Source: Granulicella sp. S156 (lineage in GTDB: Bacteria; Acidobacteriota; Terriglobia; Terriglobales; Acidobacteriaceae). Taken from it: a DNA stretch of 64,000 bases. The notes beneath the pieces were generated by a model. It had not been told where the DNA came from, did not search any database, and saw only the letters and a list, made by a program, of their open reading frames with translations. The stretch covers positions 476,018 through 540,017 of the forward strand of contig NZ_LMUH01000005.1 in the NCBI RefSeq assembly GCF_009766105.1, in the 5' to 3' direction. Shown piece after piece: positions 8,806 through 16,480 of this stretch. Numbering within the stretch: position 1 is the first letter of the stretch; each line of letters begins with the position of its first letter. Both the position numbers and the translations under genes were made by a program.

Positions 8806-9117
8806 CTACATCGCGACGGAGTCGACTCGGATGGTGTCGCCAGTGATGACGCCCGTGATCTGGACCTTGTGGCCGATGTGCTCTTTGACCGACTCCTGAT
8901 TGGCAATCTTGTAGACCTTATCGCCGATGACAAAGACGGCAGGTGAGCCACCCTTGACGCACTTCTGAGCGCATGCGATGTCCTTATCGGTAGCGCCTAC
9001 GTGCTTGGCTGCGCACATGGAATCGGAGATGGTGCCCTTGTAGGAGCTGTCACCTTGTTGCGCGATGGCGGCAAACGACAGAAACAGGCCCGCAGCTGCA
9101 AGAACTCTCTTGGTCAT
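8806..9117 (-). CDS. Small secreted protein (DUF5818-like)
   Basis: A 103-residue exported protein. Residues 1-19 form a signal peptide (MTKRVLAAAGLFLSFAAIA), followed by a compact domain with YKGTISDSMCAAKH, a second Cys pair region (ACAQKCVKGGS) and VGHK-like/ITGVITGDTIRVDSV strands. This pattern (ISDSMC...KCVKGG...VYKIANQ...GHKVQITG) is common in small secreted acidobacterial proteins of unknown function; I recognise it as DUF5818-like with moderate certainty. The conserved cysteines may form disulfides outside the cytoplasm. Monocistronic. Confidence 0.75.
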   Translation of the reverse strand: MTKRVLAAAGLFLSFAAIAQQGDSSYKGTISDSMCAAKHVGATDKDIACAQKCVKGGSPAVFVIGDKVYKIANQESVKEHIGHKVQITGVITGDTIRVDSVAM

Positions 9118-9183
9118 GGTATTTCCTCCTGCTCAAGAGGCTAACAGAGGGGTAGAATCGTGCGCTCGAGCAGACAGGCGTTT

Positions 9184-9597
9184 TCACTTTAACCACTTGC
9201 CCATAACAACTCGGGGAGTAATCTCGAAGCCCAGGTGCTCGTAGAACGCGACCACTTTGGTATTCATTTCCCGGACGAGAAGCTGGGCTTTCACCACGCC
9301 TCGCTGCTGCAGCCATTGCTCCGCTGCTTGCACTAGCGTTCTGCCGAGCCCAGCTCCCCGTGCTTGAGGAGCGGTAGCGACATAGTAAAGCCAGCCCCTA
9401 TGACCGTCGTGACCGACCATAACGGTACCGTCGATTTGGCCGGTCTCGTCTTCGTTGACCAGCACATCCGAGCAGACGCCGCAAACAGCGAAACGGAAGT
9501 CATCGGAAGGATCGTTATAGTGCGTGACCAGTTCGCACGCGAGCCACAATGCGATGACCGCCGATTCGTCAGCCTGCGAGGCTCTTCTGATGCTCAT
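9184..9597 (-). CDS. GNAT family N-acetyltransferase (YpeA-like)
   Basis: A 137-residue Gcn5-related acetyltransferase. The acetyl-CoA pyrophosphate loop is RGAGLGRTLVQAAEQWLQQRG (V/A-rich strand before it: GWLYYVATAPQ), and the C-terminal NTKVVAFYEHLGFE is the usual motif B. The sequence resembles E. coli YpeA, whose substrate is not known. It is divergent from the AraC-type regulator across a 285-base gap. Confidence 0.88.
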   Translation of the reverse strand: MSIRRASQADESAVIALWLACELVTHYNDPSDDFRFAVCGVCSDVLVNEDETGQIDGTVMVGHDGHRGWLYYVATAPQARGAGLGRTLVQAAEQWLQQRGVVKAQLLVREMNTKVVAFYEHLGFEITPRVVMGKWLK

Positions 9598-9882
9598 TCA
9601 AGGTTCCTCTGTGGAAGTCTGACTAGATAAAGTGCTCTGCTACACCACAATACAGAAAGAGCATTGGCGTCGCTCAAGCCTTGATAAACGCTTTTTTGTT
9701 TACCGATCTAACGACGCTTCCGTCAATGAGCGCTAAGGTCTGTGGGCGTGTGGCCCAGGTCTGAGCAGGAAAAAAATGGGTGCATCCACTTCCATGCGAC
9801 ATGGGGAGGTCTGGGCCATCCGCCCAAAACAGAGAGAAGCCGCATCGAACCCAGCCCCAAAGCGGCACCATAGACCCGTAAA
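9598..9882. other. Divergent intergenic region with a repeat module
   Basis: This 285-base gap between the GNAT and AraC genes must hold both promoters, though no consensus boxes stand out. Positions 9823-9870 contain a sequence block (AGAGAAGCCGCATCGAACCC then AGCCCCAAAGCGGC) closely related to one at 13265-13313, part of the dispersed repeat family described below. No gene is supported. Confidence 0.5.
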
Positions 9883-10728
9883 ATGAAGGTCATTGGGAGT
9901 CATCGTGGAATGGCTGAGCTGCCGTCAGTGCGTAAACCGTTGAGGCTTTCCTGGAGTGAAGCAATCTCTGGAGCTGAACTCTACGACGGCGAGGATGTCG
10001 AGACGTTCGCCACAGATTGGCATTTTCACGAAGGTTGGCAACTGGTCGCTGTCACTAAGGGCGAGCGTCATTATGAGTTCAAATCAAGCTCTATCGTTGC
10101 GGAGCCGGGACGATTGGTCCTCGTGCCTCCCCGATTTGTACATAGAGCCCATTGTCTCGATCAAGGGAACACCAGCTTCAAGATTGCAACGCTTCCGGCT
10201 GTTCGTTTGAATGTGGAGGCTCCTGCAGCACCGATATCCTGGCTCACTCCGAAGTTCTTCGATGTCTTCATTTCTGTCTTTGAGTCGCTAAAGGTTGAGG
10301 TGAAGCACGAGCCAAAGGCAGCGGTCCTCTCTCGCCTGCAAACGATCCTCAGCGAGAGTAGCGCTACAAGCACTTTGGGGTTTTCTGCCCCTCCGGCCTT
10401 CGTTATCCAGATGGAGTCGTATCTCCTGAAGTCTCTGGAGAAAGTCCCGTCGCTTGACTCTCTTTCCTCTTTGGCAGGCGTTAGTCGATACCACTTCGCC
10501 CACGCGTTCACGAAGCACGTTGGTCTATCGCCTCTGGCATTTCATGCCAGGGCGCGTCTCATGCGGTCAAGAAAGCTGATTTCGGAAGGATGGTCCCTTG
10601 CCGACACGTCACTCTCTTTGAGATTTTCCGACCAAAGCCATTTTGGAAGGCAGTTCAAAAGGGTCTACGGAATGACTCCGGGAGAGTATCAGCAAAGTGT
10701 CGCACCTGGAGTCGATCAAGTCGCTTGA
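9883..10728 (+). CDS. AraC-family transcriptional regulator
   Basis: A 281-residue regulator. The N-terminal ~100 residues form an AraC-type cupin ligand-binding domain (WHFHEGWQLVAVTKG, LVLVPPRFVHRA). The C-terminal ~95 residues hold the two helix-turn-helix units (SLSSLAGVSRYHFAHAF and SLADTSLSLRFSDQSHFGRQF, ending MTPGEYQQ). An internal ATG at 9910 could also be used. It lies just upstream of an MFS transporter on the same strand (gap 151 bases) and may control it; this is inference from position. Confidence 0.92.
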   Translation: MKVIGSHRGMAELPSVRKPLRLSWSEAISGAELYDGEDVETFATDWHFHEGWQLVAVTKGERHYEFKSSSIVAEPGRLVLVPPRFVHRAHCLDQGNTSFKIATLPAVRLNVEAPAAPISWLTPKFFDVFISVFESLKVEVKHEPKAAVLSRLQTILSESSATSTLGFSAPPAFVIQMESYLLKSLEKVPSLDSLSSLAGVSRYHFAHAFTKHVGLSPLAFHARARLMRSRKLISEGWSLADTSLSLRFSDQSHFGRQFKRVYGMTPGEYQQSVAPGVDQVA

Positions 10729-10879
10729 GCGTCAGGGCTTTCACACGCGCACTCCCGAACAAGCCAGAAGCGCAACACGGATAAGCCATCTGGCCCGGAC
10801 CGCAAGATCGTTCTAGATCGCGTCTGCGGAATCATCCGACAATTGTTCTGGCCGAGAGGCGAGGACGAGGTGGGTACTG

Positions 10880-12100
10880 ATGATTTCGCAGAGGCGGTCA
10901 GAAGGACGCGGCATGGTTTCTGACGTCACAGAGGCACTTGGCGCGCGGCGCACACTCGCGCTCGCCAGTCTTGCCCACGCATTACACGACGGTTTCACTG
11001 ACATGATCTACGTCCTCCTACCGGTTTGGCAGGCGGAGTTCTCACTTGACTATGTCGCGCTTGCGGTCCTGCGCGCACTGTATGTGGGCATCCTGGCAGC
11101 GCTCCAAGTTCCGTCCGCTCATCTTGCGAAGCGTCTGAATGCGCGGACCCTCTTAGCCCTCGGGACGTTGCTTAGTGCAACTGGCTATGCTCTGGCTGGT
11201 TTCTCGGGTGGTCTCGTGGGATTGTGCGCCTCTCTCGCGTTGGCTGGTGCTGGCGGTAGCACGCAGCATCCGCTTGCTTCCGCCGCAGTGTCGCGTGCTT
11301 ATGGCGCCAGGGCGCGAGGTCCGCTCGGCACTTACAATTTCGCGGGCGATCTAGGCAAAGCGACGCTTCCGCCGCTCATCTCTCTGTTGCTGACCATGAT
11401 GCATTGGCGCTCGACACTATGGGTGGCTGCCGGCTTGGGCTTGCTCGTTGCCATATTGATCCGTTGGCTGATGCCACCAGTTTCAGCCCCTCCAACCGAA
11501 CTGGAGACCATCGCGGCACCTTACCCGGAGACTCCGGGTAAGGGCGGCTTCGTACTGCTTTTTGTCATCGGCGTTTTGGATACTGCTGCCCGCATGGGTT
11601 TTCTGTTGTTCCTGCCTTTTCTTCTAAAGACGAAAGGCGCAGCGCTGACAACCGTCGGGCTTGCACTGTCGTTAGTTTTCATCGGCGGGGCTTTCGGCAA
11701 AGCTGTCTGCGGCTGGCTCGGCGCACGTCTGGGGCTGCTGGCAACTGTACTGACCACTGAGGTCGGCACGGCTGCGGCTATCCTGGCGGTGCTGCTCTTG
11801 CCTCTCGGACCGAGCCTGATCCTTCTGCCGCTACTCGGGGTGATGCTCAATGGCACGTCTTCCGTACTTTACGGCACGGTCCCGGAACTCGTGGCAGCGA
11901 ATCGGATCGAGCGAGCTTTCGCCCTTTTTTACACTGGTATTCTCGGATCGAGTGCGCTCGCACCAGTGCTTTACGGGCGTCTTGGCGATGCTGCTGGCCT
12001 GGTCTGGGCAACCGTTGCGGCTGCCGTCACGGCATTAGCAGTCGTTCCGCTTATGCTTATTCTTTCGCCGCGACTCACACGACCATTGGAGGTTCGCTAA
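10880..12100 (+). CDS. MFS transporter, fosmidomycin-resistance (FSR)-like
   Basis: A 406-residue, 12-segment major facilitator. The N-terminal signature HALHDGFTDMIYVLLPVWQ resembles the FSR branch, and GAGGSTQHPLASAAVSRAYGARARG lies where that branch has its conserved loop with His-Pro. The start may be ATG 10880 or, more likely by hydropathy, ATG 10913 (MVSDVTEALG). FSR members export drugs such as fosmidomycin, but the substrate here is unknown. Placement after the AraC regulator suggests inducible expression. Confidence 0.87.
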   Translation: MISQRRSEGRGMVSDVTEALGARRTLALASLAHALHDGFTDMIYVLLPVWQAEFSLDYVALAVLRALYVGILAALQVPSAHLAKRLNARTLLALGTLLSATGYALAGFSGGLVGLCASLALAGAGGSTQHPLASAAVSRAYGARARGPLGTYNFAGDLGKATLPPLISLLLTMMHWRSTLWVAAGLGLLVAILIRWLMPPVSAPPTELETIAAPYPETPGKGGFVLLFVIGVLDTAARMGFLLFLPFLLKTKGAALTTVGLALSLVFIGGAFGKAVCGWLGARLGLLATVLTTEVGTAAAILAVLLLPLGPSLILLPLLGVMLNGTSSVLYGTVPELVAANRIERAFALFYTGILGSSALAPVLYGRLGDAAGLVWATVAAAVTALAVVPLMLILSPRLTRPLEVR

Positions 12101-12110
12101 ATGAATACCG

Positions 12111-12224
12111 TTCCCAGGCGCGATTAATTTAATAACGGGTAGAGGTCGTGGCATAGGCGCGGCGACTGCTCGGCTTGCTGCCGCACAAGGTTACGATGTA
12201 GCGATAAGCTTCGTCTCCATCTTC
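12111..12224 (+). pseudogene. Remnant of a short-chain dehydrogenase/reductase (SDR) gene, N-terminal fragment
   Basis: Reading the plus strand in the frame starting at 12132 gives ITGRGRGIGAATARLAAAQG and then YDVAISFVS, which is the Rossmann-fold N-terminus of an SDR enzyme (TGxxxGIG dinucleotide motif, then the helix and second strand). The putative ATG at 12101 is out of frame with it (a stop follows at 12125-12127) and the frame runs into the convergent CPBP gene at about 12223, so only about 30 codons remain. It is a decayed gene, probably once cotranscribed with the upstream MFS transporter. Confidence 0.75.
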
Positions 12225-12939
12225 ATGAGAAGAATGCAACTACGCCGCCGATGGAATCCTGCAGCCCGTGGGCCAGCATTCCGGGACGCAGGCTCTTGCG
12301 CCAGTAGGCAAGCAATCCCAGGAGGCAGCCCTCGACCATGACGACAACCATCGCCTTACCGTAGTACCCGTGGGCGAGGCCAAAAATCACCCCTTGAAGG
12401 ATGAGAGCGAATATACGATTGCCAGTCCACGCGCTGAATTGTTCCGTAAGGTATCCACGGAAGATGAACTCTTCACAAAAGCCGCCACCCGTCGTTGCGA
12501 GGATCAGGAATACAACAAGCTCGGATACGGTCTTGGGCGTGAAATTGGACATGTTGCGATCGGCGTTGCCCCTGACAAAATGCAGTAGAAGCCCTGCCAG
12601 CGGAACTGCGACCACAAGGAATCCGATGGAAATTCCTAAATCTCTGAAGAAACTGCCGAGTGTCTGCCAGCGGCCTGAAACTAAACTGCCTATCGAGAGC
12701 CTGCGGTGTCTAAGTGCGAGCCAGATTAAAAGCACCTGAAACCACTCTGTCGCGATGACTGTGAAATAGCCCGAGAGCCGGGAACTCATGCCTGGCAGAT
12801 GCGCGTTTGGCAATCCGTGCTGGTACCAGCTCGCAACTGACATTGCAGCCAGAGGCACCAGCACCAGGAGGGTATGCCACCAGGGCGCGAGGGGCTTTCT
12901 CCTAGTATCGGCGGACGTTATTCCAGTGCTCGATGACAT
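12223..12939 (-). CDS. CPBP-family intramembrane glutamic endopeptidase
   Basis: A 238-residue membrane protein of the CPBP (CAAX protease and bacteriocin-processing, Abi) family. Catalytic motifs are in order: EEFIFRGYL (E156, E157, R161), FGLAHG (H190) and MLAHGLQD (H224), embedded in about seven hydrophobic segments. Bacterial members process membrane-associated peptides or regulators; the substrate here is unknown. The 3' end abuts the remnant SDR fragment, so truncation of the SDR may reflect a deletion that brought the two genes together. Confidence 0.88.
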   Translation of the reverse strand: MSSSTGITSADTRRKPLAPWWHTLLVLVPLAAMSVASWYQHGLPNAHLPGMSSRLSGYFTVIATEWFQVLLIWLALRHRRLSIGSLVSGRWQTLGSFFRDLGISIGFLVVAVPLAGLLLHFVRGNADRNMSNFTPKTVSELVVFLILATTGGGFCEEFIFRGYLTEQFSAWTGNRIFALILQGVIFGLAHGYYGKAMVVVMVEGCLLGLLAYWRKSLRPGMLAHGLQDSIGGVVAFFS

Positions 12940-13103
12940 CGTGTCTTTGTCTCCCTAAACCTTTCATCAGGCATGTACGGGGCTACGTGACCCGGATGTC
13001 ACCAGCAAATCTATTCTCAGTCGGCAGTCTCAAATGTAGACAGGAACTACAGTTGCGTCCAGTTCGTAATCTTCAAATTCAACTTGCTAAATAGGCAACC
13101 TCG

Positions 13104-13345
13104 TCATCCTTTGGCACGACGCTTTTGCCGTCGCTCCTGAGAGCCTTTGCCGTTGCCTCTGAGAGAGGTCCGGGCCAGCCCAATGCTTTAGCGTTGGGTT
13201 TCAAGGACACAAAGGCCCAACCCCAACACACGTCTTTACCAGAGAAGGGAACGCCCAGTGCTCACCCAAACAGATAGAAGCCGCACCGCACCCAGCCCCA
13301 AAGGGGCGGCTTCATCACAGCCCAGGGCATCGCCCTGGGTTAGAG
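13104..13345. repeat. Dispersed repeat module, copy A, with palindromes
   Basis: Within the gene-free stretch 12940-13603. It contains CTCGTCATCCTTTGG, GCCGTTGCCTCTGAGAGAGG and CACAAAGGCCCAACCCC, which recur in copy B (13389-13515), and partly in copy C (14737-14840). Local palindromes include CCAATGC-TTTA-GCGTTGG (13179-13196) and CCCAGGGC-ATC-GCCCTGGG (about 13323-13341). No T-runs or genes. The blocks look like non-coding intergenic repeats, not promoters. The bases from 12940 to 13103 hold the CPBP promoter region and nothing else recognisable. Confidence 0.6.
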
Positions 13346-13388
13346 ACTCCCTTGAATTCAGAGCGCTGAAAGTGCGACCCATCGGTGA

Positions 13389-13515
13389 CAACCTCGTCAT
13401 CCTTTGGCCACACCCTCGCCGTAGCTCCTGAGACTTTTGCAGTTGTCTCTGAGATAGGTCCGGACTTTAGTCTGGACACAAAGGCCCAACCCCAGAACGG
13501 ACTTCATCCCTCGGG
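13389..13515. repeat. Dispersed repeat module, copy B
   Basis: Shares CTCGTCATCCTTTGG, GTCTCTGAGATAGGTCCGGA and CACAAAGGCCCAACCCCAG with copy A and copy C. It forms an open frame in phase with the following serine hydrolase gene, which makes that gene look longer than it is. Confidence 0.6.
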
Positions 13516-13603
13516 GCAAGCCTTCTTCTTCGGAACTTTGATGTCAGAGCTCGCGTACCTTACGTCAGCTTCCAGCACCACCTCTTCTTTTGAAAGGCAC
13601 ACC

Positions 13604-14722
13604 TTGCAAACGCTGCGCAGGCTTTCTCTTGTCATCCTCGGCTTCGCCGCAGGCGTCACGCACTGCACTCCGCTCCTGGCCCAGCACCCCCAGCCGACAC
13701 CTGCTGTCCTCCGGACGAAAGTCGTCGAAAACCTTCCCAAATGGCTCAAGCAATACAACGTACCCAGTGTCTCCGTCGCCTATATCGCGAACGGCAAACT
13801 GGTGTGGACGGCGGTAGCCGGCGAACAGAGCCCTGGCGTTCCGGCGAACGATAAGACGCTCTACAACATCGCCTCGCTCACCAAGCCCATCGTCGCAGAG
13901 ACGATCCTGCGCATGGCTTCGCAAGGGAAACTCCAGCTCGACGAGCCGATCTATCCCTACTGGGTTGATCCAGACGTCAAGGACAATCCCTGGAACAAGC
14001 TTCTTACGCCACGCCTGTGCCTCTCCCACCAGACGGGGTTTGCCAACTGGCGTCGCATGACCAACAACGTTCTCACCTTCAACTTCCAGCCCGGCACCCA
14101 GAGCCACTACTCCGGAGAGGGATATTTCTACGCCGCCCGTTTTGCGCAAAACAAGATGCAAGAGCCCTTCGATCAACTGGTGCAGCAATACGTCCTTGGT
14201 CCTCTTGGCATGAAAGACACGTCGTTCACAACGCAGGACTGGTTCAGCGGACGGCTCGCCAAGCCATACGGCAAGAACGGCTTCATGGAGCCGCAGCTCA
14301 CCTCCACCTGGAACGCCGCCGACCTCGTCCACACCACCGTCACGGACTACGCTCGCTTCGTCATCAGCGTGATGAACAAGGAAGCTCTCAGCCCGGACAT
14401 CGCCGCGCAACGGCTGGCGATAACCCGCGACTGGGTCCCTGATGACGGGCGCAAGCAAGTCTGCGCTCATGAGCCACCCGGTACTGCCTGCCATCTCTCA
14501 GCAGGCATGGGACTCGGCTGGCAGATCATCGTCCACAACGGGGTCATGATCGTCGACCACTCCGGGTCTGACGATGGAGCACACACCTACGCCTTCTTTG
14601 TTCCCGCCAAGCACCTCGGCGCGGTTATCTTCACCAATGGTGAAAATGGTCCAAAGGTTATTGGAGAGATCGTCCGCATACTCTATCCGGACCCAGTCTA
14701 TGGGGAGACAGTCTCTCACTAA
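13604..14722 (+). CDS. Secreted serine hydrolase (class C beta-lactamase/esterase family)
   Basis: A ~372-residue serine hydrolase of the beta-lactamase-like (AmpC/EstB, Pfam Beta-lactamase) fold. I choose TTG 13604, which has GAAAGG six bases upstream and begins a signal peptide (QTLRRLSLVILGFAAGVTH); ATG 13541 is an alternative, while earlier starts would translate a dispersed repeat. Active-site motifs are SLTK (nucleophile Ser and Lys), YSGEGY (the YxN-like tyrosine) and DHSGSDDG (in place of KTG). These exported enzymes act as esterases, peptidases or beta-lactamases; the substrate cannot be told. Flanked by repeats on both sides. Confidence 0.85.
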   Translation: MQTLRRLSLVILGFAAGVTHCTPLLAQHPQPTPAVLRTKVVENLPKWLKQYNVPSVSVAYIANGKLVWTAVAGEQSPGVPANDKTLYNIASLTKPIVAETILRMASQGKLQLDEPIYPYWVDPDVKDNPWNKLLTPRLCLSHQTGFANWRRMTNNVLTFNFQPGTQSHYSGEGYFYAARFAQNKMQEPFDQLVQQYVLGPLGMKDTSFTTQDWFSGRLAKPYGKNGFMEPQLTSTWNAADLVHTTVTDYARFVISVMNKEALSPDIAAQRLAITRDWVPDDGRKQVCAHEPPGTACHLSAGMGLGWQIIVHNGVMIVDHSGSDDGAHTYAFFVPAKHLGAVIFTNGENGPKVIGEIVRILYPDPVYGETVSH

Positions 14723-14736
14723 TCTTCGCTAATCTA

Positions 14737-14840
14737 GGGCTACTCCCGGGAGCCTTTGCCGTTGCCTCTGAGATAGGTCCGGAACTTTTAGTCCAGACAC
14801 AAGAGACCAACCTCAGAACGGGCTTCAGCCCCTGGGACCT
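14737..14840. repeat. Dispersed repeat module, copy C
   Basis: Contains CCTTTGCCGTTGCCTCTGAG, ATAGGTCCGGAACTTTTAGT and CAGAACGGGCTTCAGCCCC, matching copies A and B. It lies between the serine hydrolase and the long inverted repeat that precedes the reverse transcriptase operon. Confidence 0.6.
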
Positions 14841-14841
14841 T

Positions 14842-15020
14842 GCCGTTGCTTGTTTTTCGTCGTCATCCTGAGCCAAAGGCGAAGGACCCCCGCATTGGAG
14901 TCACCACAGATGCAAAACGAGACAAAAACAAAACTGGTGGTGCGCTTTGCGTCCGTGCCCCCACCAATGCGGGGGTCCTTCAGCTACGCTTCAGGATGAC
15001 GGCGAAAAACAAGCAACGGC
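14842..15020. repeat. Long inverted repeat (MITE-like), about 57-bp arms
   Basis: The left arm (14842-14898) and right arm (14964-15020) are reverse complements over about 57 bases with only a few mismatches; they share GCCGTTGCTTGTTTTTCG, GTCATCCTGA and GAAGGACCCCCGCATTG with their complements. A 65-base AT-rich spacer separates them. No coding capacity. The layout resembles a non-autonomous mobile element or a large cruciform-forming repeat, and it marks the left edge of the reverse transcriptase cassette. The rest of 14723-15133 holds the copy C module and the promoter region of drt3a. Confidence 0.75.
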
Positions 15021-15100
15021 AAAGCATTAAAGTGCACGTGACAAAAAGCTGCAACGTAGTATCATTTTGCCAGTCATAATCAAGGGCCCGAATGCAAGCG

Positions 15101-15118
15101 ACACATCCCTTCATGTGT
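15101..15118 (+). promoter_or_regulatory. Hairpin in the drt3a 5' leader
   Basis: ACACAT and ATGTGT form a perfect 6-bp stem around a 6-base loop, ending 5 bases before the AGGAG ribosome site of drt3a (15123-15128 region). It could tune translation or belong to a longer leader RNA of the defence system. Confidence 0.35.
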
Positions 15119-15133
15119 TAAGTAGGAGCATCC

Positions 15134-16480
15134 TTGTTAGATCAGATGTTCACGGAAGAAAACTTCCGCCGTATTTTTGACAGCGAGAACCGGAAGGGAG
15201 TCAATCTTGCCGGTCGATTCTTTCCGAATTTAGATTCACACACACAAGCCATTCGAAAAAAAGTTGCGGAGATTCGGACACTTCGATCCGAAAAAGAGCT
15301 GCATACTCCCGACGAAGTCTTATCCAAGGTCGCGTCCCTGAAAGAAGAGTTGGCGCTCCTCAAAGCGAGCAAATCTAGGGCGATTAACAAGGAATTGGAA
15401 TCGGTCAGTCTGAGAGCTAGAAAGCCAAGCTTCAAGCTCGCTCTTACGCAGAAGCAAGGTCCGAAAGGCAAGCTGGTCTTCTGCATCAACGAATCACCTG
15501 AAGCGTTCTTTGTGAACAAACAACTTCAAAGCAATATTTGTAAGATCTACGATGTAAAGCAAGCCAATAGGCATCAGTTGGCGGCTCAACTGCGCGACAC
15601 CATTACGTCCTCATTCCCATTCGAAGTCGTCAGGACGGACGTGTCGTCTTTCTATGAGACGATAGATCGCGAAAAGCTGTTGAAGAGGCTGGATCAGGAC
15701 CAACTCTTAAGCTCATCGTCCAAAAAATACATTCGGCAGGTCCTAGAAGCCTACCGCACCATTACCCGGCAAGCTGTGGGCATACCCCGCGGTGTCGGAA
15801 TAAGCGCATATTTGGCAGAGTTCTATATGCGGCGAATTGATCGAGAGATAAAAGCAATCCCAGGTCTCATCCTATATTGCAGGTTTGTGGATGACATCGT
15901 GGCAGTTTTCGCCCGGCCACATGAGGGTGAGGCTTTAGGTCCCTATGAATCCGCTGTCATCAAGGTGCTAGCTGGGCACGGGCTAACCCAGAACGTTCAG
16001 AAGACGAAAGAACTCGCGCTTGGTGGAAAGAAAACGCAAGAGTTTGAATATCTTGGGTATCGTTTTATCCTCGGGCAAGGAATGTGCGCCGTGCGGCCAA
16101 GTGAAGCAAAGCTTCAAAAGTACGAGACGAGGATGAACGCCGCATTTTTCGAATATGAATCGCAGTCTTCGGTGAATCCGCGACGAGCATACCGAGAACT
16201 TGTCTCGCGAATAAAATTCCTAACCGGCAACACCAGACTGGTGAACAGTAAATCGAGTGCAGTCACTGGCATCTACTACAACAACCCAATGGTCACAGAG
16301 CCGACGAGTTTCGAGCATCTAGACAAACTGCTGAAAGCGAAAGTGAAGGGCATCAAGCGTCCCATGCTCCGAAAGCGGCTGAAGGATTACAAATTCACGC
16401 AAGGCTTCGTCGAGCGACGCTTCCATAAATTCAGCGCCCAAGAGTTGCAACGCATTGTGGAGGCTTGGAAACATGCCTAA
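15134..16480 (+). CDS. drt3a: Drt3a: reverse transcriptase of a type 3 DRT anti-phage system
   Basis: A 448-residue reverse transcriptase. The likely start is TTG 15134, with AGGAG five bases before it; ATG 15146 is an alternative. Residues ~40-95 are a charged helical/coiled-coil-like lead. The RT palm follows: RTDVSSFYETID (catalytic D169), GIPRGVGISAYLAEFYMRRID (template/primer motif, 216-236) and CRFVDDIVAVF (FVDD 251-254, catalytic D253 and D254). No maturase, endonuclease or integrase domain is present, which argues against a group II intron. The immediate partner is a second, different RT, the arrangement that defines DRT type 3 (UG3 + UG8). Known DRT3 systems give phage resistance. 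The identification as Drt3a rests on gene order and size, not on a search. Confidence 0.85.
   Translation: MLDQMFTEENFRRIFDSENRKGVNLAGRFFPNLDSHTQAIRKKVAEIRTLRSEKELHTPDEVLSKVASLKEELALLKASKSRAINKELESVSLRARKPSFKLALTQKQGPKGKLVFCINESPEAFFVNKQLQSNICKIYDVKQANRHQLAAQLRDTITSSFPFEVVRTDVSSFYETIDREKLLKRLDQDQLLSSSSKKYIRQVLEAYRTITRQAVGIPRGVGISAYLAEFYMRRIDREIKAIPGLILYCRFVDDIVAVFARPHEGEALGPYESAVIKVLAGHGLTQNVQKTKELALGGKKTQEFEYLGYRFILGQGMCAVRPSEAKLQKYETRMNAAFFEYESQSSVNPRRAYRELVSRIKFLTGNTRLVNSKSSAVTGIYYNNPMVTEPTSFEHLDKLLKAKVKGIKRPMLRKRLKDYKFTQGFVERRFHKFSAQELQRIVEAWKHA

Noticed and set aside
13385..13603. N-terminal extension of the serine hydrolase
   Set aside because: The extension is translated from a dispersed non-coding repeat; the signal peptide and GAAAGG site support a later start.
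15237..15246. CACACACACA tract inside drt3a as the RNA template
   Set aside because: It lies in the coding sequence (encoding Ser-His-Thr) with no surrounding structure, unlike the intergenic tract at 18568-18575, so it is a weaker candidate.
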